This document shows, in pieces, positions 24,813-32,842 of a DNA stretch of 43,564 nt. Both the position numbers and the translations under genes were made by a program. Position 1 is the first letter of the stretch, and each line of letters opens with the position of its first letter. The stretch covers positions 1 to 43,564 of the forward strand of contig NZ_JAEFDB010000016.1 in assembly GCF_016126015.1 (NCBI RefSeq). Direction: 5' to 3'. The stretch is from Capnocytophaga periodontitidis (GTDB lineage Bacteria; Bacteroidota; Bacteroidia; Flavobacteriales; Flavobacteriaceae). The notes under the pieces are model-generated. The model saw nothing but the letters and a program-made list of their open reading frames with translations. It did no database searches and was not told where the DNA came from.

Positions 24813-25433
24813 TTATTTCTTAGTTTTATAGGTAAGCGTTAAACCAAATTGAGGTTCAGTAAAGAAATTGTGTTGGATGAAAGGTTCTAAGGTAAGGCGT
24901 TCATCTACATTGAATTGTTTGAGATGGGCATCGACATTTGCCTCGATGATGTTTAGGGCGTATAAGCCTACTCCTATAAGAATAGAAAGTTCTTTATTAC
25001 GGCGATAGAACTGTATACCTCGGCGCAAACCGTCGGTGCTGAGGCGCGGCTGTCCATCAGGGCGATTGCCATAAAACTCATCATCGGTAAATCCTTGTTG
25101 GCGACGTTTGTAGGCGGAGAGATAACGATCGTATTCCTTAGAGTTTTGTATATAGAAGTATATAGGGGTTCCGATAGCGATATACACCAAAGGGACTTTC
25201 CAGTAGCTTTTGTTGTATATCTGCCCTAAGCCTGGTACGACAGCTGAATAGAAAGCTGCTTTTGCAGGAGAAAGAGGGTCGGTATTCCAAGGAACTTTTT
25301 TCATGTTGTCTTGCATAACGGCTACTTGCATAGAATCGGAGGGTACTTCCACCACTTCCTCTGTATTGTTTTGTGCGTACGAAATACCCACTCCGGAAAG
25401 GAGTGCCATTATGAAAACAAATGTTTTACTCAT
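24813..25433 (-). CDS. DUF5683 membrane protein
   Basis: 206 residues from the ATG at 25433; a longer frame to 25511 lies inside parB and is not used. A signal peptide (MSKTFVFIMALLSGVGISYA) precedes a DUF5683 domain: SPAKAAFYSAVVPGLGQIYN at about 55-74, a short hydrophobic segment (VPLVYIAIGTPIYFYI) and a second one (LSILIGVGLYALNIIEA). The P-G-L-G-Q-I-Y-N motif is typical. Genes of this family follow parB in many Flavobacteriia, and its start overlaps parB by 8 bp here. Function unknown; the link with chromosome segregation genes is positional. Confidence 0.88.
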   Translation of the reverse strand: MSKTFVFIMALLSGVGISYAQNNTEEVVEVPSDSMQVAVMQDNMKKVPWNTDPLSPAKAAFYSAVVPGLGQIYNKSYWKVPLVYIAIGTPIYFYIQNSKEYDRYLSAYKRRQQGFTDDEFYGNRPDGQPRLSTDGLRRGIQFYRRNKELSILIGVGLYALNIIEANVDAHLKQFNVDERLTLEPFIQHNFFTEPQFGLTLTYKTKK

Positions 25434-26358
25434 CTTTTTTGTGTAATAAGCTTTGAATACGTTTGAAATCTTCTTCTGAAGTAAAAGGGATGGTAAGGCT
25501 ACCTTTTCCATCTTTGTTCATTTTTACGGCAACTTTGGTGCCAAAAAAATGATTAAAGCTACTCATATTTTCTTTGATATAAGTAGGTACTTCAGTTTTA
25601 CTATTGCTTTTAGGGATTTGAATACTTACCACATTAGGTGTTTCGGGGTTTTGCAAGCGGCGCACTAACTCTTCGGTATCACGTACTGATAGGTTATCGG
25701 AAATGATTCGTTGGTACACTTCAGCTTGTTGTTCGGGGTCTTCTATAGCGATAATTGCACGTCCGTGTCCCATAGATATAAAGCCGTCGCGTATGCCTGT
25801 TTGAATGATAGGAGCGAGCTTCAGCAAACGCAGATAGTTAGTGATTGTGGAGCGTTTTTTACCTACGCGTTTGCTCATTTGGTCTTGAGTGAGGTTTACT
25901 TGCTCGATAAGTTGTTGGTAAGAAAGTGCAATTTCTATAGGGTCTAAATCCTGGCGTTGGATATTTTCAACCAAAGCCATTGTAAGCGACTCGTTGTCGT
26001 CGGCGATGCGGATATAGGCTGGGATTGTTTTGAGTCCAGCTAATTTGGAAGCTCTGAAACGGCGTTCGCCCGATATGAGCTGATATTTGTTTTCGCCGTC
26101 GAGTTTGCGCACGGTGATAGGTTGGACTACCCCCAATTCTTCAATAGAGGAAGCGAGCCCTTGTAGTTCTTCTTCGTTAAAAGAAGTACGAGGTTGAAAG
26201 GGGTTTGTTTCTATCAGGTCGAGTTCGAGTTCTATGATATTTCCTACGATTTTATCGGCGTTCTTATCTTTTATAGAATTGATAGCCACTTCGGGGCTAT
26301 TGCCAAAAATGGCTGAAATACCTCTCCCCAAGGCAGGTTTTTTAGCAGGTTTCGTCAT
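25426..26358 (-). CDS. parB: ParB/Spo0J-family chromosome partitioning protein
   Basis: 310 residues. A basic N-terminal tail (PALGRGISAIFG) is of the type that touches ParA. The ParB nuclease-like domain follows at about 45-135, with GERRFRASKLAG as the CTP-binding motif. An HTH at about 155-185 (TQDQMSKRVGKKRSTITNYL) binds parS, and a C-terminal dimerisation domain ends the chain. It binds parS near the origin and slides as a CTP-loaded clamp. Its ATG overlaps the parA stop by one base (TAATG). No full parS was found in the window. Confidence 0.95.
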   Translation of the reverse strand: MTKPAKKPALGRGISAIFGNSPEVAINSIKDKNADKIVGNIIELELDLIETNPFQPRTSFNEEELQGLASSIEELGVVQPITVRKLDGENKYQLISGERRFRASKLAGLKTIPAYIRIADDNESLTMALVENIQRQDLDPIEIALSYQQLIEQVNLTQDQMSKRVGKKRSTITNYLRLLKLAPIIQTGIRDGFISMGHGRAIIAIEDPEQQAEVYQRIISDNLSVRDTEELVRRLQNPETPNVVSIQIPKSNSKTEVPTYIKENMSSFNHFFGTKVAVKMNKDGKGSLTIPFTSEEDFKRIQSLLHKKDE

Positions 26359-27128
26359 TATACAGTTTTATTTTTATCAATAATCTCTTGAGCTAAGTTG
26401 ATATGATTGGTAGCCCCTTTACTGGTAGCATCGTAGTTGATAATGGTTTCGCCGAAACTTGGTGCTTCACTGAGGCGTACATTGCGCTGTATAATGGTTT
26501 TGAATACCATATCGCTAAAGTGTTTTTGGACCTCTTCTACTACTTGGTTAGAGAGTCGCAAGCGTGCATCGTACATAGTGAGCAATAAGCCTTCGATATC
26601 TAAATCGGGATTGAAGGTTTTTTGTACGCTTTTAATAGTATTGAGGAGTTTGCCTAATCCTTCCAGAGCGAAGTACTCGCATTGGATAGGCACGATCACT
26701 GAGTTGGCAGCTGTAAGAGCATTTAGAGTGATGAGCCCTAAGGAAGGAGCACAGTCAATTAAAATATAATCATACTCATCTTTGATAGATTCTAAGGCTT
26801 TTTTGAGCATAAACTCACGTTGTTCTTTATCAACTAACTCAATCTCGATAGCGACCAAGTTGATATGGGCAGCGATAAGGTCGAGATTGGGAGAGCTAGT
26901 GTGAACAATCATATCTTTAGCTTCCATAGTGTGCTCTAAGAGCTCGTAGGTGCCGTGTTCAATAGAATCTACATCAATACCTAAGCCAGAAGTAGCATTT
27001 GCCTGTGGGTCGGCATCAATGAGTAATACTTTTTTTTCTAATACGCCTAATGAGGCAGCTAAGTTCACGGAGGTAGTAGTTTTTCCGACGCCTCCTTTTT
27101 GGTTTGCAATAGCTATTATTTTACCCAT
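26358..27128 (-). CDS. parA: ParA/Soj-family partitioning ATPase
   Basis: 256 residues, full length. Deviant Walker A QKGGVGKTTTSVNLA with signature Lys11 and Lys16, switch region IDADPQANATSGLG at about 38-51, and DYILIDCAPSLGLITLNAL as Walker B. It forms ATP-dependent dimers on the nucleoid that pull ParB-parS complexes and so segregates the chromosome. It follows ybaB by 13 bp and overlaps parB by one base, which is the normal order in Flavobacteriia. Confidence 0.96.
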   Translation of the reverse strand: MGKIIAIANQKGGVGKTTTSVNLAASLGVLEKKVLLIDADPQANATSGLGIDVDSIEHGTYELLEHTMEAKDMIVHTSSPNLDLIAAHINLVAIEIELVDKEQREFMLKKALESIKDEYDYILIDCAPSLGLITLNALTAANSVIVPIQCEYFALEGLGKLLNTIKSVQKTFNPDLDIEGLLLTMYDARLRLSNQVVEEVQKHFSDMVFKTIIQRNVRLSEAPSFGETIINYDATSKGATNHINLAQEIIDKNKTV

Positions 27129-27141
27129 AGATTTAGTGTTT

Positions 27142-27447
27142 TTAAAAGTTAAACGGAAGTCCTTGCTTGGCTACATTAGCTAATTCTAATTCATTGATTT
27201 CTGTAGCTTTGGCAATAGCCTTGTTGAGTGTGATAATCAAATAATCCTCCAAGGCTTCTTTGTCTTCTAATAAAGCCTCGTTTATTTGAATGCTTTTAAT
27301 TTCTCGATTGGCAGTAATAGTTACTTTCACACTGCCATCAGCGGCAATTTCATCAACTAATACGTGATTTAAACGTGCTTTAGCCTCTTCTATTTTTTGC
27401 TGGGTTTCTTTGAGTTTTCCCATCATTCCCATCATATCTTCAAACAT
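27142..27447 (-). CDS. YbaB/EbfC-family nucleoid-associated protein
   Basis: 101 residues. A long N-terminal helix ([21 protein letters not shown]) precedes a small beta-sheet ([19 protein letters not shown]) and a C-terminal helix ([19 protein letters not shown]). This is the YbaB layout, a dimeric tweezer-shaped DNA-binding protein that coats the nucleoid. It heads the unit with parA and parB; a consensus -7 element lies at 27470-27477. Confidence 0.9.
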   Translation of the reverse strand: MFEDMMGMMGKLKETQQKIEEAKARLNHVLVDEIAADGSVKVTITANREIKSIQINEALLEDKEALEDYLIITLNKAIAKATEINELELANVAKQGLPFNF

Positions 27448-27469
27448 AATATTTTATTTTTTCAGAGGG

Positions 27470-27477
27470 CAAAAGTA
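27470..27477 (-). promoter_or_regulatory. Promoter -7 element of ybaB-parAB-DUF5683-dld
   Basis: Exact TACTTTTG on the minus strand, 22 nt before the ATG at 27447. A TTG lies about 22 nt upstream of it, slightly longer than the usual spacing. The genes from 27447 to 23119 are closely spaced or overlapping, so this probably drives all five. Confidence 0.6.
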
Positions 27478-27494
27478 CAACTTTTTTTGAAACA

Positions 27495-29174
27495 TCACAC
27501 AAAAAAAACAATCAATAATTGTGCTACCATTATTCGCAAGAAGGTAGTAAGTGGATAAACACTTGCATACGTGAGGGCTGGCACTTCGGAATTATTCATA
27601 TCATTAGCAAAAGCCAAAGCAGGGGGATCGGTAGAGGCACCTGATAGCAAACCACAAATTTCTAAATAGTCCAATTTTCCTTTGATACGTGCTGCCAAAG
27701 ATGTGATAATGAGGGGTATAAGAGTGATAAGTGCGCCTAATCCCATCCAATATAAACCTTGACCATGCAAGATCGTTTCTACAAAAGTAGCTCCTGCATC
27801 CAAGCCTACACTGGCGAGGAAAAGTACAATACCTATTTCGCGCACCATTAGGTTGGCACTTTGAGATACATAGTGTGTTACTGAAAATTTACCTCCATAT
27901 CTACTGATAAGTATTGCTACGATAAGGGGGCCACCTGCTAATCCTAATTTTACAGGTACAGGAATTCCTGGGATAGAGAAAGGAATACAGCCTAAAAGTA
28001 CTCCGAGGGTAATTCCCATAAAGAGTTCGGCGATATGAGGGGTTTGCAATCGGCGTTTGGAGTTACCAAACTCTTTGCTCACGAGTTGTATATGAGTTTC
28101 GTCGCCTATTACAGTAATGGTGTCGCCAAACTGCAACTTGGTATGAGCAGAAGGTACAAACTCAATACCTGCACGAAATACACGAGTAATCGTTACTCCA
28201 AAACGCTTGCGCACATCGAGTTCGGCTAAGGTTTTAGTGAAAATAGCACGCTGGGTAACATTGATGCGACGAGAGGTGTAACGCATTTCTTTTTCGTCGG
28301 GGAAATAGTCGAGAATAGGAACACTTTCGCCCATTAGAGTAAGGAACTTCTCGTTTTCTTTTTTATTGACTACTATCAGTACGATGTCCCCTTCTTGAAT
28401 AACAGTAGTTGCATCAGCCATTAGTATTTCGCCTTTTCGACACATACGAGAAACAGTAAAATCAAAATCAAGAGTTTCTCTGATGACTTTTAATTTTTTG
28501 CCATAGAGCGCAGGGTTTGTAACTTTAATAGCAAATCTATTGATAATTACTTGATCTTTAGAATGGCGCACAGCATTGAGGCGTTTTTCGGCTTCTACAT
28601 TTACTTTTAGAAAAGCTTTGAGTCCTAACATCACTAATATGATTCCCAATACTCCAAATGGGTAAGCTACTGCATAGGCAGTAGAGAGGGAAGGTATTGT
28701 AGTGGGGTCGCCTTTGAATACATCTTCTAATGTAGCTTGTGCAGCACCGAGTCCTGGAGTGTTGGTTACAGCGCCTGACATTATTCCTACCAAGGTGCCC
28801 ATATCAGTTTGGGTGAGGTAGTGAATAGCAATTACTGTAAACATACACGTTACAATGGAGAGTACAGCTAATAAATTGAGTTTGATACCTTCTTTTTGGA
28901 AGGAAGCGAAGAATCCAGGTCCTACTTGTAATCCGATGGTATATACAAATAGAATAAGTCCAAATTCTTTTATGAAGTGTTGTATGTGAGAATTGATAGT
29001 AAAGCCTAATTCGGCCATAGCGATACCTGCAAAAAGTACCCAAGCGATCCCGAATGAAATGCCGAATATTTTTATTTTACCTAAGGCAACTCCTACTGCG
29101 ATGACTACGCTATACACTATTACGGTGTAGGCGACACTTTCGTGGTTAGTCATCAAATTCCAAAGCCATTCCAT
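27495..29174 (-). CDS. AspT/YidE-family membrane transporter with two RCK_C domains
   Basis: 559 residues. Two halves of about five membrane helices each (about 15-195 and 375-559) flank a cytoplasmic region with two TrkA-C/RCK_C domains (about 205-285, IRETLDFDFTVSRMCRKGEI, and about 290-370, TRVFRAGIEFVPSAHTKL). The membrane halves contain repeat-type motifs GAVTNTPGLGAAQATL and LLSGASTDPPALAFAND. This matches the aspartate:alanine exchanger (AspT) and YidE/YbjL group. Substrate is not established. The start is preceded by a TTAATCATTAAA-like tract, and its end is 48 bp from the ybaB start. Confidence 0.88.
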   Translation of the reverse strand: MEWLWNLMTNHESVAYTVIVYSVVIAVGVALGKIKIFGISFGIAWVLFAGIAMAELGFTINSHIQHFIKEFGLILFVYTIGLQVGPGFFASFQKEGIKLNLLAVLSIVTCMFTVIAIHYLTQTDMGTLVGIMSGAVTNTPGLGAAQATLEDVFKGDPTTIPSLSTAYAVAYPFGVLGIILVMLGLKAFLKVNVEAEKRLNAVRHSKDQVIINRFAIKVTNPALYGKKLKVIRETLDFDFTVSRMCRKGEILMADATTVIQEGDIVLIVVNKKENEKFLTLMGESVPILDYFPDEKEMRYTSRRINVTQRAIFTKTLAELDVRKRFGVTITRVFRAGIEFVPSAHTKLQFGDTITVIGDETHIQLVSKEFGNSKRRLQTPHIAELFMGITLGVLLGCIPFSIPGIPVPVKLGLAGGPLIVAILISRYGGKFSVTHYVSQSANLMVREIGIVLFLASVGLDAGATFVETILHGQGLYWMGLGALITLIPLIITSLAARIKGKLDYLEICGLLSGASTDPPALAFANDMNNSEVPALTYASVYPLTTFLRIMVAQLLIVFFV

Positions 29175-29217
29175 TTAATGTTTAATGATTAATGTTTAGT
29201 GTTTAATGATTAATTAA
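29175..29217 (-). repeat. TTAATCATTAAA-type tract before the AspT-like gene
   Basis: On the minus strand a degenerate tract made of TTAATCATTAAACACTAAA-like units ends immediately before the start codon at 29174. It is of the same kind as the tracts upstream of 4601 and 38496. Confidence 0.4.
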
Positions 29218-29276
29218 GCCCCCGAACAAATACAAGTGTTTGTAAGGGAACTGTTTTTTATATAAATTTAAGAGAA

Positions 29277-29323
29277 ACTTTGCCAAAGATGCGAACCACA
29301 CGGGCAGAGAACTTTGGCAAAGT
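29277..29323 (-). terminator. TTTGCCAAA-family hairpin, copy 4 (after pruA)
   Basis: ACTTTGCCAAAG (29277-29288) pairs perfectly with CTTTGGCAAAGT (29312-29323) around a 23-nt loop. It lies 15 bp after the stop of the minus-strand P5C dehydrogenase gene and is followed on that strand by TTTCTCTTAAATTT. Confidence 0.7.
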
Positions 29324-29337
29324 TAAAATTTTATTTA

Positions 29338-30963
29338 TTATCCTAAGAACGGATAACGGTAGTCTACGGGTGGTACAAATGTTTCTTTGATGAGGCGTGG
29401 CGATACCCAACGCAACAGATTTTGAGCTGATCCAGCCTTATCGTTAGTACCTGAGGCACGTGCGCCACCAAAAGGTTGTTGCCCAACGACAGCTCCTGTA
29501 GGTTTATCGTTTACATAGAAGTTACCAGCGGCGTTTTCAAGGGCTTTCACAGCTTCGTCTATGGCATAACGACAAGTAGCAAATATTGCTCCTGTGAGCG
29601 CATAAGCTGAAGTTTCGTCAACGAGTTTCAAGGTTTCTTCCCATTTAGAGTCATCATATACATACACGGTTACTACAGGTCCGAAAAGTTCGGTTTCCAT
29701 AGTGGTGTAATGGGGATTGGTAGTGACAATCACGGTAGGTTCAATGAAATAGCCTTTGCTCTTGTCGTAGCCACCGCCGACGAATATCTCGGCATCTTTA
29801 TCTTTTTTAGCTTGGTCGATATATTTAGCTAATTTATCGAAAGAATGTTCGTGAATAACGGCAGTGATGAAATTTTCGAAGTTTTCGGGAGAACCCATTT
29901 TGAAAGACAATACATCTTCTTTTACGAAGGCTAAGGTTTCATCAGCTTTTGATTTAGGCAAGTAGACACGAGAGGCGGCACTACATTTTTGCCCTTGATA
30001 CTCAAAAGCACCGCGAGTAATAGCTGTAGCCACTTGTTTAGGACAAGCACTTGGGTGAGCGAGGATAAAGTCTTTACCACCTGTTTCACCTACGATTTTA
30101 GGATAAGTTCGGTAATTATGGATATTGTTGCCTATTTTTTTCCAAATATCTTGGAATACATTGGTAGAGCCAGTGAAGTGAATGCCTGCGAAGTGAGGGC
30201 TTGCAAGTAGTGTGTCGGTAATCATAGCGGCATTGCCGTGTAGTACATTGATAACGCCATCGGGTAAGCCTGCTTTTTTGAAGACTTCGACTATCATATT
30301 AGCGGAGAAGATTTGCGAAGTACTTGGTTTCCAAATTACCACATTACCCATTAAGGCAGCACTGGCGGGCAAATTGCCAGAAATAGCAGTAAAGTTGAAA
30401 GGAGTAACGGCATATACAAATCCTTCAAGTGGGCGGTATTCAACACGATTCCAAACTCCTTCAGAAGAGTTGGGTTGGTCGTTATAGATATTAGCCATAA
30501 ATTCGACATTGAAGCGCAAGAAGTCGATAAGTTCGCAAGCTGAGTCGATTTCGGCTTGGTGTACAGTTTTTGATTGTGCAATCATAGTAGCAGCGTTCAT
30601 TTTGGCGCGGTAAGGACCAGCGATAAGGTCAGCTGCTTTTAAGAAGATAGCGGCGCGTTCTTCCCACGCGAGAGCAGCCCATTTTTTGCGGGCTTCGAGG
30701 GCTACTGAAATAGCTTTTTCTACTTCAGCTTTATTGGCATTGTGGTAAATGCCTAAGCAGTGTTTGTGGTCGTGAGGAGGGTGCATTTCACCAGTGTTGC
30801 CAGTGCGCACTTCTTCACTACCGATGTAGAGGGGAGCATCTACTGGGGTGTTCCACAATTCTTTGTAAGCTTTGAGCACCGCTTCACGCTCGGGACTTCC
30901 GGGAGCATAGCTCTTTACAGGCTCATTAACAGCCTTAGGTACTTTAAAAAATCCTTTTCCCAT
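29338..30963 (-). CDS. pruA: L-glutamate gamma-semialdehyde (P5C) dehydrogenase
   Basis: 541 residues, the length of the stand-alone, eukaryote-like enzyme. It is an aldehyde dehydrogenase with catalytic QGQKCSAASR (Cys327) and general base Glu293 in VGETGGKDF; NAD-binding FTGSTNVF is at about 263-270. The terminus ends PFLG. The reaction is oxidation of glutamate-5-semialdehyde to glutamate with NAD+, the second step of proline catabolism. No proline dehydrogenase gene is adjacent, so the first step must be encoded elsewhere. It stands alone between two TTTGCCAAA hairpins. Confidence 0.95.
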   Translation of the reverse strand: MGKGFFKVPKAVNEPVKSYAPGSPEREAVLKAYKELWNTPVDAPLYIGSEEVRTGNTGEMHPPHDHKHCLGIYHNANKAEVEKAISVALEARKKWAALAWEERAAIFLKAADLIAGPYRAKMNAATMIAQSKTVHQAEIDSACELIDFLRFNVEFMANIYNDQPNSSEGVWNRVEYRPLEGFVYAVTPFNFTAISGNLPASAALMGNVVIWKPSTSQIFSANMIVEVFKKAGLPDGVINVLHGNAAMITDTLLASPHFAGIHFTGSTNVFQDIWKKIGNNIHNYRTYPKIVGETGGKDFILAHPSACPKQVATAITRGAFEYQGQKCSAASRVYLPKSKADETLAFVKEDVLSFKMGSPENFENFITAVIHEHSFDKLAKYIDQAKKDKDAEIFVGGGYDKSKGYFIEPTVIVTTNPHYTTMETELFGPVVTVYVYDDSKWEETLKLVDETSAYALTGAIFATCRYAIDEAVKALENAAGNFYVNDKPTGAVVGQQPFGGARASGTNDKAGSAQNLLRWVSPRLIKETFVPPVDYRYPFLG

Positions 30964-31066
30964 TGTTATTTCGTGTTTTAAGTTGTTAATAATAAATTAG
31001 AAATTTTCGGCTAAGGTACGACAATTATTTGAACCAGCAAAATTTAGGAAGGAAATCATATAAAAA

Positions 31067-31113
31067 ACTTTGCCAAAGTTCAAAGTTTGTTGTGTTATGA
31101 ACTTTGGCAAAGT
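31067..31113 (-). terminator. TTTGCCAAA-family hairpin, copy 5
   Basis: ACTTTGCCAAAGTTCA (31067-31082) and TGAACTTTGGCAAAGT (31098-31113) form a perfect 16-bp stem with a 15-nt loop. It lies 24 bp after the stop of the lipoprotein gene 31137-32066 and is followed on the minus strand by TTTTTTATATG. Confidence 0.78.
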
Positions 31114-31136
31114 ATTGTTGTTTATTTTTTTTGTTT

Positions 31137-32066
31137 TTACAAGAAAGTACCACTACTTTCAGGAGAAAGATCAGAAGCTATAATGTCGTTTTGGTCTTTT
31201 TCGATTTCAGCTTTACTCACGCCAAATTCGCGCACTGCATCTTCTATTTGTTTATCTTCTGCTATGATATCGTGGTAAATGTGTATAGGGATTTTCACCT
31301 CCATAACTTTGTTAGCAGGAAGGGTACTATAAGTTAATTCAGCGGGTTTGGTGGTGAAATAGCCTAATACGATTTTCAAATCGAAATTTACATAAGCTCT
31401 TTTGATTTCAAAGAATCCTTTCAATCCTATTTGCTCTCTACGGAGTACTCCTTTAGGGGCGTTTGGATTTTTATCATAATTACCGCCTTTGATGTACAAT
31501 TCTTCAGGATTGGTATCGCGGTATTTGTAATGTAAGGCTTCTGCTTGAGTAGGGACGGTAGTATTGCTAGCTACTGCTGTGAAATTATCGGCGATAAAGA
31601 AGAATTGATAGTGATTGGGAGCCTGACCAGTAGTCAACAGTGAGTTTATACGTTTACCCTCTTTATCATAGAAGATAAGTTCTATTCCAGAGAGTGATAC
31701 TCCAGCTAGATCATTACTTCCTTCCCAACGGATGGCGGTAGGATTATCGCTTGCTGGGGTAATAACACCATTTTTGTTCTCAAAATAGAAACGTTGTACT
31801 GTTTTGAGGTATTTCACGGGGTAGTCGGGGTTGCCGTGGAAATAGCCGTGAGAATGCCCTTTGGTAAAACGCACTTCAAGTCGGCTCCACTTAGCTACAA
31901 ACTCTTCGGTAGTAGCTGTGGTTGTGGAAGTTGTGGTAACGGTAGTAGTAGAAGATTGAGTAGTAGAAGGGGTTACTTTATTATCGTCTTTACTGCAAGA
32001 GACAGAAAGAAAAGTAACAAATATTGAGAGCAATGAGATTTTAAAAAGGTCGTATATATTTTTCAT
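31137..32066 (-). CDS. His-rich lipoprotein of a metal or haem uptake operon (longer paralogue)
   Basis: 309 residues, lipobox SVSC (lipid on Cys24), then a Thr/Ser-rich linker (about 33-53) that spaces it from the membrane. Histidines cluster in RFTKGHSHGYFHGNPDYP. Later HYKYRDTNPEELYIKGGNY and IGLKGFFEIKRAYVNFDLKI match parts of the next gene (YEYQDTDPENASYGTQGVKL and IGLKGIFHIKDEATAGDYKL), so the two are paralogues. No known family was recognised for certain; the pairing with a TonB receptor suggests a surface or periplasmic metal or haem binder. Last gene of the operon. Confidence 0.6.
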   Translation of the reverse strand: MKNIYDLFKISLLSIFVTFLSVSCSKDDNKVTPSTTQSSTTTVTTTSTTTATTEEFVAKWSRLEVRFTKGHSHGYFHGNPDYPVKYLKTVQRFYFENKNGVITPASDNPTAIRWEGSNDLAGVSLSGIELIFYDKEGKRINSLLTTGQAPNHYQFFFIADNFTAVASNTTVPTQAEALHYKYRDTNPEELYIKGGNYDKNPNAPKGVLRREQIGLKGFFEIKRAYVNFDLKIVLGYFTTKPAELTYSTLPANKVMEVKIPIHIYHDIIAEDKQIEDAVREFGVSKAEIEKDQNDIIASDLSPESSGTFL

Positions 32067-32087
32067 CGTTTTTTAATGTTAAAAAGG

Positions 32088-32828
32088 TTATTGTTTAATT
32101 TGTATAGGGAGTGTCATATCGGAGTCTAATTGAAAGGCACTAGAATACTCCACAACGTTGTAAGGGCGTTCTTCTTGGGTTTGAGGGTTGAGTTTATTAG
32201 CAATAAGGAAGTGTGCTAACTTGATACGTAACTTATAATCGCCCGCAGTAGCCTCGTCTTTGATGTGAAAGATACCTTTTAGACCGATAGGGTCACGTAG
32301 TTCAGGATGTTTTTTATCCCAAGTACGGAAGCGCAATTTTACTCCTTGTGTGCCATAAGAGGCATTTTCGGGGTCGGTATCTTGATATTCATAACTTACA
32401 GCTTTGTTCATAGCGGTTACCATCGCATCTCTTCCGTCTTTATTTTCGGGGTAATTCCCTTGAAATAACTGAAAGAAATGTTGGTGGATAGGTGCCATTT
32501 CGGCGGTTACAAACTCGTGGTTCATACGCACATTGTTGTTGTAATATACAATTTCGAAACGGTATTCGTGTCCTACTTGCCATTGTATAGGGGTACTGAT
32601 GTCGTATACAACTCCTTTAGGTGATTTGTTTGCGGTGCGCTCTTGTACTTCCTTAGTGCCTATATCGGTGATGATAAACTGCACTTTGTCAGGCATATCG
32701 TGACCTCTGTCTTTGGTTTCATCAGTAGCAGCTTTAGGTTGGGTGTTGTCTTTACTACAACTACTGAATGTAAAAGCTACTAAAACTATTAAGCTGATAG
32801 CTTTTGATAAATATGATATTCTTTTCAT
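32088..32828 (-). CDS. His-rich lipoprotein of a metal or haem uptake operon (shorter paralogue)
   Basis: 246 residues, lipobox FSSC (lipid on Cys24). The mature chain holds scattered histidines in positions reminiscent of metal ligands (MNHEFVTAEMAPIHQHFFQL) and shares the IGLKGIFHIK motif with the downstream gene. A beta-rich immunoglobulin-like domain is likely (YEFEIVYYN is approximated by YRFEIVYYNNNVRMNHE). Encoded 14 bp after the receptor gene and 21 bp before its paralogue. It probably works with the receptor; the ligand is unknown. An alternative reading is a haem-binding lipoprotein like those paired with haem receptors in Porphyromonas. Confidence 0.6.
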   Translation of the reverse strand: MKRISYLSKAISLIVLVAFTFSSCSKDNTQPKAATDETKDRGHDMPDKVQFIITDIGTKEVQERTANKSPKGVVYDISTPIQWQVGHEYRFEIVYYNNNVRMNHEFVTAEMAPIHQHFFQLFQGNYPENKDGRDAMVTAMNKAVSYEYQDTDPENASYGTQGVKLRFRTWDKKHPELRDPIGLKGIFHIKDEATAGDYKLRIKLAHFLIANKLNPQTQEERPYNVVEYSSAFQLDSDMTLPIQIKQ

Positions 32829-32842
32829 TTTTGATGTTTTTA